Source: UBA7672 sp965279085 (GTDB lineage Bacteria; Pseudomonadota; Alphaproteobacteria; Caulobacterales; Hyphomonadaceae). From it: a stretch of 64,000 nucleotides of DNA. Position 1 is the stretch's first letter; the number at the start of each line of letters is the position of its first letter. The translations under genes and the position numbers were made by a program. The stretch is taken from positions 4,154,001-4,218,000 of the forward strand of contig OZ257149.1 of assembly GCA_965279085.1 (NCBI GenBank), written 5' to 3'. A model generated the notes under the pieces. The model was given only the letters and a program-made list of their open reading frames with translations. It was not told where the DNA came from and searched no databases. Below are positions 1 through 7,864 of the stretch, piece after piece.

Positions 1-1315
1 TGTGGCCGGAGGGGACGAGCTGCGTCTTGCGCAGGACGCGCTGGCGCGTGCGCATGTCGTAGTCGAAGACCTGTTCGGGCGTGGATGGCGAGGAATACTC
101 GAAGCGCAGCCAGGGCGAGTCCCAGAGGTAGCCGTTCGACATGCCGAGGCCGTAGGCGGCTTCGGCGAAGTCGATGGCGTGTTCGGCGCCCGTGCCACGT
201 TCGCGGACGACGATACGGGGCAGGCCGTTCTCGCGCTCCATGCGGACGATGAAGTCCCTGAACGGTTCGACTTCGAGGATAAGCACGCCGGGGCGATGCG
301 CGATCTCGATGCGCCAGTTTTCCTCGGAAGGGCTGTCGTGCGGGGCGGAGACGAGCTGGAAGTCGACCGCGCCGTTGCGGTTTGAGCGGATCCAGAAGCG
401 GCCGTCGAAGTCGACGACGGAATAATCGACGCCGCGTTCGCGTTCGGCGATGAGGACGGGTTCGCGATCCGTGGCGCTGGTGCGGATGTAGCGCCATTCG
501 GATGTGGTGTGGTCGTGGGCGGTGATGAAGATGAACGCGCGGGACTGGCTTTTCTGGACGCCGATGAAGAAGCCGGGATCGTTCTCGCGATAAAGCAGTT
601 CGTCCTGGTTTTCCGTGAGGCCGAGCGTGCGGCGGTTCACGGCGTAGGGGCGGGCGTTCTCGTCGCGCGCGACCCAGTAGAGCGTGTTGGAGTCCTCGCC
701 CCAGACGAACTCGCCATAGGTGTGTTCGATGGACTCGACCTCGTGGCCCGTCGCGGCTTCGAGCACGTGGAGCGTGTAGAATTCGGATCCCTTGTCGTCG
801 ACCGTGTAGGCGATAAGGCGATGGTCTGGCGAATGGGACATCTTGCGGATGTCCCAGTAGTCGCAGCCCTTCGCGGCTTCGTTGCCATCGAGCAGGACCT
901 GTTCGCCGTCGAGCGATCCGTCGAACGCGACGCCGGCGGGGCGGCGGGCGAAGATCGGGTACTCGCCGCCTTCGCGGAAGCGGCGGTAGTAGGCCCACGA
1001 TCCGTCGATTGCGGGGACGGACGAGTCATCCTCCTGCACGCGGCCCTTCATCTCCTGGAACAGCTGCTCCTGAAGGTCGGCGGTGGGCGTTTCAAGCTGA
1101 CGATTGGTGTAGGCGTTCTCGGCTTCGAGATAGTCGCGGATGTCAGCACGCAACAGTTTCGGGTCGCGCATGACCTCCTTCCAGTTCTCGTCCTTCAGCC
1201 AGGCATACGGATCGAAGCGCTCGCGTTCGAGCTGGAGCACCGGGGGGCCGTTGTCCCGGCGCGCCTGGGGCGGCGGCGGGGTCGGGGAATCGTTCGGAAG
1301 GGGCGTGTCCGCCAT
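1..1315 (-). CDS. ptrB: Oligopeptidase B (S9A serine peptidase), 5' part only
   Basis: Cytosolic prolyl-oligopeptidase-family enzyme that cleaves short peptides after basic residues. The first 438 residues are in the window; the gene runs off the left edge, so the C-terminal alpha/beta-hydrolase domain with the Ser-Asp-His triad cannot be seen. The family hallmark YAWLKDENW (about residues 37-45) followed by a Dxx(L/V)..YLEAEN stretch is typical of protease II, and the next part has the composition of the seven-bladed propeller. A proline-rich N-terminal tail (PTPPPP) precedes it. ATG at 1313-1315 is the first good start in frame. The call is firm for the subfamily; whether the catalytic domain is intact is unknown. 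Confidence 0.9.
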   Translation of the reverse strand, partial: MADTPLPNDSPTPPPPQARRDNGPPVLQLERERFDPYAWLKDENWKEVMRDPKLLRADIRDYLEAENAYTNRQLETPTADLQEQLFQEMKGRVQEDDSSVPAIDGSWAYYRRFREGGEYPIFARRPAGVAFDGSLDGEQVLLDGNEAAKGCDYWDIRKMSHSPDHRLIAYTVDDKGSEFYTLHVLEAATGHEVESIEHTYGEFVWGEDSNTLYWVARDENARPYAVNRRTLGLTENQDELLYRENDPGFFIGVQKSQSRAFIFITAHDHTTSEWRYIRTSATDREPVLIAERERGVDYSVVDFDGRFWIRSNRNGAVDFQLVSAPHDSPSEENWRIEIAHRPGVLILEVEPFRDFIVRMERENGLPRIVVRERGTGAEHAIDFAEAAYGLGMSNGYLWDSPWLRFEYSSPSTPEQVFDYDMRTRQRVLRKTQLVPSGH

Positions 1316-1437
1316 GCCAGTTCCCTTGCCTGCGGCTTTGCGCGCCCGCCCCGTGGAAATTCCCTTTCCGCGCGCCATTCGTCCCAACCCGCTGTTACTG
1401 CGGGCCGGTTGTCATTGGACTCGTGATTCGGCCCAAT

Positions 1438-1462
1438 GCCCACACAATAAAGTCGTGTGGGC
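1438..1462 (-). terminator. Hairpin downstream of the MaoC gene
   Basis: GCCCACAC and GTGTGGGC form a perfect 8-bp stem around a 9-nt loop, between the MaoC stop and the oligopeptidase start. There is no clear U-tract on the minus strand, so it may be a weak terminator or an RNA structure only. Confidence 0.35.
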
Positions 1463-1503
1463 TGAAGGCTCTACTGTGACGCCGTGCACAGGTTTCTGGT
1501 CGA

Positions 1504-1953
1504 TCAGCCGCCGTAGACGATGCTGATCGCCTCGGCGACGCAGGCGGGGCGGTCCTTGCCTTCGATCTCGATCGTCGATTCCATCGTCATCTGCTTGCCG
1601 CCGGCGCGCTCTTCCACCTTGAGGCATTTCTGGCGCAGGCGGACCCGGGAACCGACCGGGACCATGTTGGTGAAACGTACCTTGTTGCAGCCGAAATTGA
1701 TGCCGCGCACGACATTCTCGACCCGCATCACCTGCGCTGAGAGCATGGGAAGCAGGGATAGAGTCAGATAGCCGTGCGCGATTGGAGCGCCGAGTTCCTT
1801 CGTGGCGCGCTCGACATCGACGTGGATCCACTGGTGATCGCCTGTCGCCTCGGCGAACTTGTTGATCTGGGTCTGGGTGATCTGGTGCCAGGGCGAGACG
1901 CCAACCTCCTGCCCGACGAGCGTTTCGAGGTCGTTGAACTGGACAAGGCGCAT
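1504..1953 (-). CDS. MaoC-family (R)-specific enoyl-CoA hydratase/dehydratase
   Basis: Hot-dog fold hydratase of 149 residues, probably acting on enoyl-CoA thioesters in the cytosol. The catalytic segment is visible: FAEATGDHQWIHVD (about 33-46) supplies the Asp39/His44 dyad, and the AHG motif (59-61) that closes the hydratase signature follows. The length matches NodN/PhaJ-like single-domain MaoC proteins. ATG at 1951-1953 was chosen because the MaoC fold starts there; longer in-frame extensions to about 2127 read as non-coding. It is divergent from the RHH/EF-hand gene, with 237 bp between them holding palindromic sites. The physiological substrate cannot be read from sequence. Confidence 0.9.
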   Translation of the reverse strand: MRLVQFNDLETLVGQEVGVSPWHQITQTQINKFAEATGDHQWIHVDVERATKELGAPIAHGYLTLSLLPMLSAQVMRVENVVRGINFGCNKVRFTNMVPVGSRVRLRQKCLKVEERAGGKQMTMESTIEIEGKDRPACVAEAISIVYGG

Positions 1954-2014
1954 GTGAGGAGTCCCCTGAGGTCGGTTGCCAGCGACCATATTCCCCGGAA
2001 ATGCGCGCGCAAGC

Positions 2015-2048
2015 CGTGTCCGGACACGCTTTTTCTGGCGTCCGGACG
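2015..2048. promoter_or_regulatory. Two GTCCGGAC palindromes 22 bp apart (candidate operator)
   Basis: CGTGTCCGGACACG (2015-2028) and CGTCCGGACG (2039-2048) are both perfect palindromes sharing GTCCGGAC. Their centres are 22 bp apart, about two helical turns, inside the divergent promoter region between the MaoC gene and the RHH/EF-hand gene. This spacing fits a dimeric regulator bound twice on one DNA face. The RHH domain encoded next door is one candidate binder. Confidence 0.5.
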
Positions 2049-2116
2049 GGTTTTGAAGAAGGCTGTGGGGCGCGGCGCCACGATCCTGCCACGACCGGAC
2101 GGAATCTGTCTGGCGT

Positions 2117-2136
2117 CCCAGCGGCATTTCGCTGGG
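2117..2136 (+). other. Hairpin in the leader of the RHH/EF-hand gene
   Basis: CCCAGCG and CGCTGGG pair around a 6-nt loop, about 55 bp before the RHH/EF-hand start codon. It lies where a 5' untranslated leader would be. No known riboswitch consensus was recognised. Confidence 0.3.
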
Positions 2137-2190
2137 CTCGAAACGCGGACCGGTTTTCCCTGAGAGAAGGCCGCCGCGCCGGAGGAAGAG

Positions 2191-3180
2191 ATGAGCATCG
2201 ACAGACCCCAGAAGCCGACCAAGTCAAAGAAGTCGGAAACGTTGGAAGTGCGCATCCCTTACGACACCAAGCAGGCATTCCTGACAGCCTGCCGGGAAGA
2301 TGGAACCACCGCGAGCGAAGTCGTTCGCGAGTCGGTCCAGACCTATCTCGACACGCGCGAGCGGCCGTCCCTCGAAGAAAACAGGACGCTCATCATGAAA
2401 TTCCCCGAACCTGTTCGCCATTACGCACCCCGGATCGCCGCCGGCGCCGTGGCCGCCATCGGCCTTGCGACTTTCACTGCGCTGCCCGTCGCCGCCGCGC
2501 CGGACTTCAAGGCGCAGTTCAATCGTCTCGACGTCAACAAGGATGGCGTCATCTCGTCCGACGAATTCCTCGGGCCGAAGGATGCGGGCGGCGAGGACAA
2601 GGATGTCGTGATCGAGACGCGGACCATCACACGCAACAAGACGGGTGATGCTCCGCCTCCCACGGCCGACTGGACGCCCGGCACGAAGCATGAAGCGTTC
2701 GCCTTCGCGCTGCCCGAGGAACTCGGCGGCGGAGACGGCGAGGAACAGCATCACGAGTTCAAGTTCATCTCGCATGCCGAAGTGAAGACGCTGAAGGACG
2801 GCGAGACGAAGACGAAGACGAAGAGCTTTACGTTCAACGCCGACGATTTCCGCAAGCGGGAGTTCGACTCGATCGACGCCAATGGCGACGGCAAGGTTAC
2901 GATGGCGGAGTACTCGGCCAAGCAGACCGCGATGCTGACGCGCGGCTTCGAGATGCTCGACGGCAACAAGGACAAGTTCCTCAGCCAGGACGAGTACGCG
3001 AAGATCGTCGCGCCGCCGATGATCAAGTTGCATGCCGGGCCGGACACGCCGGAGCCTCCGCCGATCGACATCCCGGGCATGAAGAAAGCCTCGCCTGAAG
3101 TGCTCAAGGCGGCCTTCACGCGCCTCGATGCGAATAGGGACGGCAAGCTGTCGCTGCAGGAATACCTGCCGCCGGCCTGA
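2191..3180 (+). CDS. Ribbon-helix-helix / membrane segment / four EF-hand fusion protein
   Basis: A 329-residue protein of unusual design. Residues about 15-55 read as an RHH DNA-binding domain (beta strand TLEVRIPYD, then two helices with TASEVVRESV). A hydrophobic segment at about 82-103 follows, then four EF-hand calcium loops: 114-125 (DVNKDGVISSDE), 229-240 (DANGDGKVTMAE), 257-268 (DGNKDKFLSQDE, with Lys at loop position 6) and 313-324 (DANRDGKLSLQE). GGAGGAAGAG sits just before the ATG at 2191. A second ATG at 2395 (residue 69) also has an AGGA eight bases upstream, and would make a classic signal peptide ending VAAA. The gene may thus give a membrane-tethered regulator, a secreted EF-hand protein, or both. 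Function is inferred. Confidence 0.85.
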   Translation: MSIDRPQKPTKSKKSETLEVRIPYDTKQAFLTACREDGTTASEVVRESVQTYLDTRERPSLEENRTLIMKFPEPVRHYAPRIAAGAVAAIGLATFTALPVAAAPDFKAQFNRLDVNKDGVISSDEFLGPKDAGGEDKDVVIETRTITRNKTGDAPPPTADWTPGTKHEAFAFALPEELGGGDGEEQHHEFKFISHAEVKTLKDGETKTKTKSFTFNADDFRKREFDSIDANGDGKVTMAEYSAKQTAMLTRGFEMLDGNKDKFLSQDEYAKIVAPPMIKLHAGPDTPEPPPIDIPGMKKASPEVLKAAFTRLDANRDGKLSLQEYLPPA

Positions 3181-3204
3181 CCGCTGCGGACTGGAAATGA
3201 CAGG

Positions 3205-3240
3205 CGGCCGGCGCTCCCTGGGGCGCCGGCCGTCTCATTT
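3205..3240 (+). terminator. Rho-independent terminator after the EF-hand gene
   Basis: A perfect 10-bp stem (3205-3214 with 3223-3232, CGGCCGGCGC / GCGCCGGCCG) closes an 8-nt loop and is followed by TCTCATTTCATT. It starts 25 bp after the stop codon. Confidence 0.8.
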
Positions 3241-3356
3241 CATTCGCCAACAAGGGGAAACTTCGGGAACGGACTGCAGCATCCGGCGCCTGTCACATTT
3301 GGCAGAGGGGCATTTCTGCGCCATGCTGGACCCGGTGGTGCGTGAGGGAGTCTGCG

Positions 3357-3833
3357 ATGCGCGAAGCCCGTACACTGGGGAGTTGGGCGATCGCCCTGTT
3401 TCTGGCGGCGATGCTGATCTGGGTGGCGATCGATACGCTGATGCCGCCGGCAGGAACGAAGAACCATCTGTTCGAAGTGTTCCGTGAGAGTTCGGGCATT
3501 TCCTATTTCGAGCCCACCGGACGTTTTGGCGCCGGCGTCCTTGCCGTGCTTGCCGCCGTTCTGATCTTCGTACCGGTAACGCGCAGGTTGGGAGCGATCC
3601 TCGGCGTGTTGATCCTTGCCGTGCTGGCCGGACTGCTGATCCAGCTGATGATGCTGCAGATCCCGATACCGGTGGACACGGTGGGCGAGGGCGGCGTGGT
3701 GACGACGACCGAGTCCGATCCGGCCACGCTGTTCTATCTGGTGCTCGGGCTGCTGATCGCCTCGCTGGTTCTCGTCTTCGTGCATCCGGGCAGCGAGGAT
3801 TCCGGGGACAAAAAAGGCTATTACGGCCAATAG
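3357..3833 (+). CDS. DoxX-like four-helix inner-membrane protein
   Basis: A 158-residue membrane protein with hydrophobic segments near residues 8-28, 58-75, 80-102 and 125-147. The order (first helix, a loop with FEVFRESSGISYFEP, then helices with an RRLGA turn) resembles DoxX-family proteins, which are small membrane proteins often tied to redox or stress physiology. The family match is by overall pattern only. The ATG at 3357 has AGGGAG six bases upstream and is preferred over the in-frame GTG at 3342. It stands alone between the EF-hand gene and the DUF2336 gene. Confidence 0.7.
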   Translation: MREARTLGSWAIALFLAAMLIWVAIDTLMPPAGTKNHLFEVFRESSGISYFEPTGRFGAGVLAVLAAVLIFVPVTRRLGAILGVLILAVLAGLLIQLMMLQIPIPVDTVGEGGVVTTTESDPATLFYLVLGLLIASLVLVFVHPGSEDSGDKKGYYGQ

Positions 3834-3865
3834 CGCGCACGACGCGCCGCAAACGCTGCCGCAGG

Positions 3866-3880
3866 TTGATGATCCATTAA
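3866..3880 (+). promoter_or_regulatory. CtrA-like box TTGA-N7-TTAA
   Basis: TTGA (3866-3869), seven bases, then TTAA (3877-3880) followed by CC. It differs from the alphaproteobacterial CtrA consensus TTAA-N7-TTAA at one position. It lies 46 bp before the DUF2336 start codon, a sensible place for a cell-cycle regulated promoter. The motif is short and could occur by chance. Confidence 0.45.
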
Positions 3881-3926
3881 CCGCAGGGGGAGCATCCTGT
3901 CCGTTACGGCAGCGAACAGGGGTTTC

Positions 3927-5129
3927 ATGTCGGACGTACCGTCCCCCACTGAGGCGCAAGCCTCGGGCGTCGTCGCGCAAGCGGCGTCGGACGGATTTGC
4001 GCGCCGTTCGCTTCTGCGCCGCCTGATGGACGTGGTTGCGCTGCCGTCGTCGCGCGGCAACCTGCAGGACCGCGCGATCGCGGGAGACCTTCTGCTCGAG
4101 ATCCTGATGGAGTCCGATGTTGGCGCACGCGAGCTGTGCGCGCGGCGGCTTCAGGAGATGAGCCAGGCGCCGAAGCGCCTGCTGAGATTCCTCGCGCTCG
4201 ACGTGCCGCACGTGGCGCAGGTCATTCTTTCAGACAACAGGGCGTTCGACGACGCCGACCTCTGCCACATCGTGCAGAACGGGGCGACGGCGCATCGCGT
4301 TTCCGTCGCCAACCGCCGCGACATCGGCCCCGCCGTCGCCTCCGCCATCGCGGAGACGGGCGACACGGTTGCGATGAAGGCGCTGCTCGACAACACGCAG
4401 TCGAAGCTCTCGGACCGCGCCGTGGAGCTGATGGTCGGCGCATCGCGCCATGCGCCTTCTTTGCCGCCTTTGCTTATCAACCGCGAGGAGGTGCGCCCCG
4501 CGCATGCGCTCGCGATGTTCTGGTGGTCGGCAGCCGCCGAGCGGAAACAGATCCTGCTTCGTTTCTCCGCCGAGCGAACGCTGCTGCTCGACATGTGCGC
4601 GGACATTTTCCGCTATGCGGCAACCGACACCGATCCAGCCGTGCGCAAGGCGCTGCAGGTGATCGAACGCCGCCAGCGCGACCGCGCCGCTATCGATCGT
4701 TCGCCGCACGCCAGCCTTGAGGCTGCTATCACGTCCGCCGCGCAGACGGGCATGTCTGCGGAGATCATCGCGGACCTTTCGGCGCTGTCGGGTATCAAGG
4801 CGACAACAGGCGAGCGCATCTTCCAGGATATCGGCGGGGAAGGCATTGCCGTGCTGTGCAAGGCGACAGGCCTCAAGCGGCCGTTCGTGCGTGAGCTGTG
4901 GACGGCGCTGCGCCGTCCGGATGACGCGGACTTCGCGCGCGTGTCGGAAGTCTACGAGACCATTGCGGTCGCGAAGGCGCAGACAGTGCTGCGATACTGG
5001 AACTGGTCGCTGGCCGCCGCCTTTTCGCCGGAGGCTGTTGTCGAGGACGATATGGAGGAGGGCGCGGGCTTTGACCGCGATCTCCGCATGATCGATGCAG
5101 GCCGTCCTAGAACCGCCTACGGCCGCTAG
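3927..5129 (+). CDS. DUF2336 domain protein
   Basis: A 400-residue, all-helical, soluble protein. The helical repeats with paired small residues (for example HIVQNGATAHRVSVANR and ALLDNTQSKLSDRAVELMV) and the late segment AVLCKATGLKRPFVRELW match the DUF2336 family, which is found mainly in alphaproteobacteria and has no settled biochemical role. No catalytic motif or membrane segment is visible. The ATG at 3927 follows a possible CtrA box, and a strong terminator follows the stop, so it is probably a single-gene unit. A second DUF2336 gene lies at the other end of the window. Confidence 0.85.
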   Translation: MSDVPSPTEAQASGVVAQAASDGFARRSLLRRLMDVVALPSSRGNLQDRAIAGDLLLEILMESDVGARELCARRLQEMSQAPKRLLRFLALDVPHVAQVILSDNRAFDDADLCHIVQNGATAHRVSVANRRDIGPAVASAIAETGDTVAMKALLDNTQSKLSDRAVELMVGASRHAPSLPPLLINREEVRPAHALAMFWWSAAAERKQILLRFSAERTLLLDMCADIFRYAATDTDPAVRKALQVIERRQRDRAAIDRSPHASLEAAITSAAQTGMSAEIIADLSALSGIKATTGERIFQDIGGEGIAVLCKATGLKRPFVRELWTALRRPDDADFARVSEVYETIAVAKAQTVLRYWNWSLAAAFSPEAVVEDDMEEGAGFDRDLRMIDAGRPRTAYGR

Positions 5130-5132
5130 GAT

Positions 5133-5157
5133 ACCGGCCATCGCCGGGCCGGTTTTT
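5133..5157 (+). terminator. Rho-independent terminator after the DUF2336 gene
   Basis: ACCGGCC (5133-5139) pairs with GGCCGGT (5147-5153) around a 7-nt loop, and the final T begins a run of five. It is placed directly after the DUF2336 stop and before the antiporter operon. Confidence 0.85.
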
Positions 5158-5222
5158 CTGGCTATTTCACCCCGAGTCGTTCAAGTCATTCTAGAGCGCC
5201 AGAAGAGGAGGGCCGCGAGACA

Positions 5223-5702
5223 ATGAGCTATCTGCCCGGCCTCATCGCCGCGCTGGCGGCGTTCTGGTTCGCGCTTTCGGGCGAGACGGCGCCGCTGTTC
5301 CTGATGCTGGCGGCGCTATCGCTGATCCTGGTGCTTTGGCTGGCGGCGCGGCTGCGCATCATTGATCGCGATGCCTCGCCCTATCATCGCATCGTGCATC
5401 TGCTGGTATATTTCGGCTGGTTGATCGTCGAGATCGTGAAGGCGAATGTGGCGGTGATCGCGCGCATCGTCGGGCCGACCCACGCACTCGATCCGGTGAT
5501 GGTGAACCTCAAGACGTCGGCGAAGACGGATCTGGGCAAGGCGCTGTTCGCCAACTCCATCACGCTGACGCCAGGCACGGTGACGGTAGATGTCGAGGGC
5601 GACAGGCTGAAGGTGCATGCGCTGGTGCGCGAGACGTCTTCCGCGTCGAGCTTCGCGCCGATGGATGAGAAGTCGGCGGTCGCCGCCGACGGGAAGCGCT
5701 AG
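5223..5702 (+). CDS. mrpE: Mrp antiporter subunit E
   Basis: First gene of the Mrp (MnhE-like) cation/proton antiporter operon; 159 residues. Two hydrophobic N-terminal segments are followed by the MnhE core (VYFGWLIVEIVKANVAVIARIV) and a soluble domain with NSITLTPGTVTVDVEGDRLKVHAL, a stretch strongly conserved in MrpE. E subunits are needed for assembly or activity of the complex rather than for the proton path itself. A GGAGGG element lies about nine bases before the ATG. The following gene starts three bases after the stop. Confidence 0.95.
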   Translation: MSYLPGLIAALAAFWFALSGETAPLFLMLAALSLILVLWLAARLRIIDRDASPYHRIVHLLVYFGWLIVEIVKANVAVIARIVGPTHALDPVMVNLKTSAKTDLGKALFANSITLTPGTVTVDVEGDRLKVHALVRETSSASSFAPMDEKSAVAADGKR

Positions 5703-5705
5703 GCC

Positions 5706-6005
5706 ATGCTGCTGGCGGCAGGCGCAGCGGGGCTTCTCGTGGCGATGGCGGCGATGATCGCACGCGCTATCATGGGACCATCGCACTATGATCGCATCCT
5801 TGCGGCGAACTCGTTCGGCACGAAGACGGTGTTGTTTCTCGCGCTGATCGGCTTCCTGTTCGGCCGGCCGGCGTTTCTAGACATCGCAATCGTCTATGCG
5901 CTGATCAACTTCATCACCACGATCGCGCTGATGAAGTTCTTCCGTTACCGCTCGCTGGCGCAGCCGCTCTCAGCCCCTGCAGGCGAGGAGACGCGGGATG
6001 GCTGA
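5706..6005 (+). CDS. mrpF: Mrp antiporter subunit F
   Basis: A 99-residue subunit with three membrane helices. The MnhF signature is clear: MGPSHYDRILAANSFGTKT after helix 1, then LDIAIVYALINFITTIAL in helix 3. It is a small structural subunit of the Mrp antiporter in the cytoplasmic membrane. It overlaps mrpG by eight bases, which suggests translational coupling. Confidence 0.95.
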   Translation: MLLAAGAAGLLVAMAAMIARAIMGPSHYDRILAANSFGTKTVLFLALIGFLFGRPAFLDIAIVYALINFITTIALMKFFRYRSLAQPLSAPAGEETRDG

Positions 6006-6360
6006 GGCGCTTTCCTGGATCGGCGGGGCGTTCGTGGTCGCCGGCGTGTTGCTGTCGCTGCTGGGCGCGGTCGGCGTGCTGCGCTTTCCGGATATGTACA
6101 CGCGCATCCATGCCGCGAGCATCACCGATACAGGTGGGGCGAGCCTTTTGATCCTCGGCCTGTGCCTGATTTCCGGCCTGAGTCTTGTGACGCTGAAGCT
6201 GGTCTTCGTCTGGGTGTTCATCATGCTGACGACGCCGGCGGCGGCGAATGCGTTGGCCAACGCCGCGTTCAGCTCCGGCCACAAACCGCGCATCGGCGCG
6301 TTCCAGATCATGCGCACGGATGAGCGCCGCAAGACGCCACGCGGAGGCGAGGCGCCATGA
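5998..6360 (+). CDS. mrpG: Mrp antiporter subunit G
   Basis: A 120-residue subunit with three membrane helices. The segment LRFPDMYTRIHAASITDTGG is the diagnostic MnhG motif. It is part of the cation/proton antiporter membrane complex. It starts inside the end of mrpF and overlaps the start of the mrpB-like gene by four bases (ATGA). The C-terminal tail is basic and cytosolic. Confidence 0.95.
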   Translation: MAEALSWIGGAFVVAGVLLSLLGAVGVLRFPDMYTRIHAASITDTGGASLLILGLCLISGLSLVTLKLVFVWVFIMLTTPAAANALANAAFSSGHKPRIGAFQIMRTDERRKTPRGGEAP

Positions 6361-7418
6361 CGGGCTTCGACCTCAACCTCACGATGGATATCGTGCTGTT
6401 GCTCATGCTGCTGGTCGTGGCGGGCGCTGTCGTGCGCACGCGCAGCCTGCTGGCCGCCATCGTGCTGATGGGAATCTATTCGCTGATCAGCGCCGTGTGG
6501 CTGGTGGTGATGGATGCGCCTGATGTCGCCTTTACAGAGGCGGTGGTTGGCGCGGGCGTTTCGACCATTGTGCTGCTGGGCGCTATCCTGCTGACACGCG
6601 GCGAGGCGGAGCGGCCGGCCTGGCGCAGGCTGATCGCGCCGGCGCTGATGTGTGTCGCGGTTGGTGGCGTGCTGATCTACGCGGTGACGGGCCTGCCGGG
6701 CCTCGGCGATCCGGCATCGCCGGCCAACGCCTATGTCGGCCGCGCCTATCTGGAAGCGACGCACGACGACATCGGCATTCCGAATGTAGTGACGGCCGTG
6801 CTGGGCAGCTATCGCGCCTTCGACACGCTGGGCGAGGCAACGGTGATATTCGCGGCGGGGATTGGCGTTGCGCTGATGCTCGGCTTCGGTCCGCGCGCCA
6901 GCCTCGCGCCGGTGCCGGCGAACATGGGCGATCATCATGTCGTTCTGCGCGTGGCGGCGAAGCTGCTGATCCCGCTGATCGCGCTGTTTGCGTTCTACGT
7001 GCAGTTTCATGGCGATCTCGGGCCAGGTGGAGGTTTCCAGGCGGGTGTGATCCTCGCCTCGGCAGTTGTCCTCTACGCGCTGGTGTTCGGTCTGCGCGAC
7101 ACGATGGAGGCCGTGCCGCCGCGGATTGCGCGCGGAGCGGCGTCGCTGGGCGTGCTGCTCTATGGCGGCGTGGGTGTCGCCTGCATGGTCAATGGCGGCG
7201 GCTTTCTCGACTATGACTTCCTGTTCCCGCCGGGCGTCGAGAAACAGATCCCCGGCTGGCTGCTGGGCGGCGAGGCGCATCACTGGGGCCAGCATTTTGG
7301 GATCATGCTGATCGAGCTTGGCGTTTTGCTGACCGTCGCCGCTACCATGGTCACGATCTTCTACGGTTTCGCCGGGCGCACCATCGAGATGGTGAAGGAC
7401 GAGGGGGGGCGGCGATGA
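6357..7418 (+). CDS. mrpB: MbhD (DUF4040)-MbhE-MnhB fusion, Mrp subunit B
   Basis: At 353 residues this is far longer than a plain MrpB (about 140). The N-terminal part (about 1-85) is an MbhD/DUF4040 domain (DAPDVAFTEAVVGAGVSTIV). The middle (about 130-185) is MbhE-like (PNVVTAVLGSYRAFDTLGE). The C-terminal part (about 190-340) is the MnhB domain (LIPLIALFAFYVQFHGDLG, PGGGFQAGVILA). In classical Mrp operons the MbhD and MbhE parts form the C-terminus of MrpA; here they are fused to MrpB instead. It overlaps mrpG upstream and mrpC downstream by four bases each. Confidence 0.93.
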   Translation: MTGFDLNLTMDIVLLLMLLVVAGAVVRTRSLLAAIVLMGIYSLISAVWLVVMDAPDVAFTEAVVGAGVSTIVLLGAILLTRGEAERPAWRRLIAPALMCVAVGGVLIYAVTGLPGLGDPASPANAYVGRAYLEATHDDIGIPNVVTAVLGSYRAFDTLGEATVIFAAGIGVALMLGFGPRASLAPVPANMGDHHVVLRVAAKLLIPLIALFAFYVQFHGDLGPGGGFQAGVILASAVVLYALVFGLRDTMEAVPPRIARGAASLGVLLYGGVGVACMVNGGGFLDYDFLFPPGVEKQIPGWLLGGEAHHWGQHFGIMLIELGVLLTVAATMVTIFYGFAGRTIEMVKDEGGRR

Positions 7419-7864
7419 GCTGGGTCCTCTCCCACTTCAACTACATCGCCGTGATCATCCTGATGATGGCCGGGCTGTTCATCGTCTTCTCGAGCGGCAA
7501 CCTGATCAAGCGCATGATCGGTCTCGCAATGTTCCAGACGGCGACCGGGCTGTTCTACATCAGCCTCGGCAAGGTTTCGGGCGGCACAGCGGCGATCACG
7601 GTCGAACCGGGGAGCGCCGACGTGAAGACGCTCGCAAGCCAGCTCGAGCCTGCCTATGTCGCTGCGCATGGTGTTGACGGCGTCGTCTATTCCAACCCGC
7701 TGCCGCATGTCCTGATCCTCACCGCCATCGTGGTCGGCGTGGCGACGCTGGCTGTTGGTCTCGCAATCGCTGTGCGTATCCGTGAGGCGTTCGGCACGGT
7801 GGAGGCCGACCAGATCGAGTCGCTGGGCCGCGTTGAGTCCGTGCAGCCGGGGCCGTCGACGTGA
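7415..7864 (+). CDS. mrpC: Mrp antiporter subunit C (NuoK-like)
   Basis: A 149-residue NuoK-like subunit with three membrane helices. Helix 1 carries the region FSSGNLIKRMIGLAMFQTAT, and the PLPHVLILTAIVVGVATLAVGL segment in helix 3 is highly conserved in MnhC/NuoK. A loop of about 60 residues between helices 2 and 3 is longer than in NuoK. It couples neighbouring antiporter-like subunits in the complex. It overlaps both neighbours by four bases. Confidence 0.95.
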   Translation: MSWVLSHFNYIAVIILMMAGLFIVFSSGNLIKRMIGLAMFQTATGLFYISLGKVSGGTAAITVEPGSADVKTLASQLEPAYVAAHGVDGVVYSNPLPHVLILTAIVVGVATLAVGLAIAVRIREAFGTVEADQIESLGRVESVQPGPST

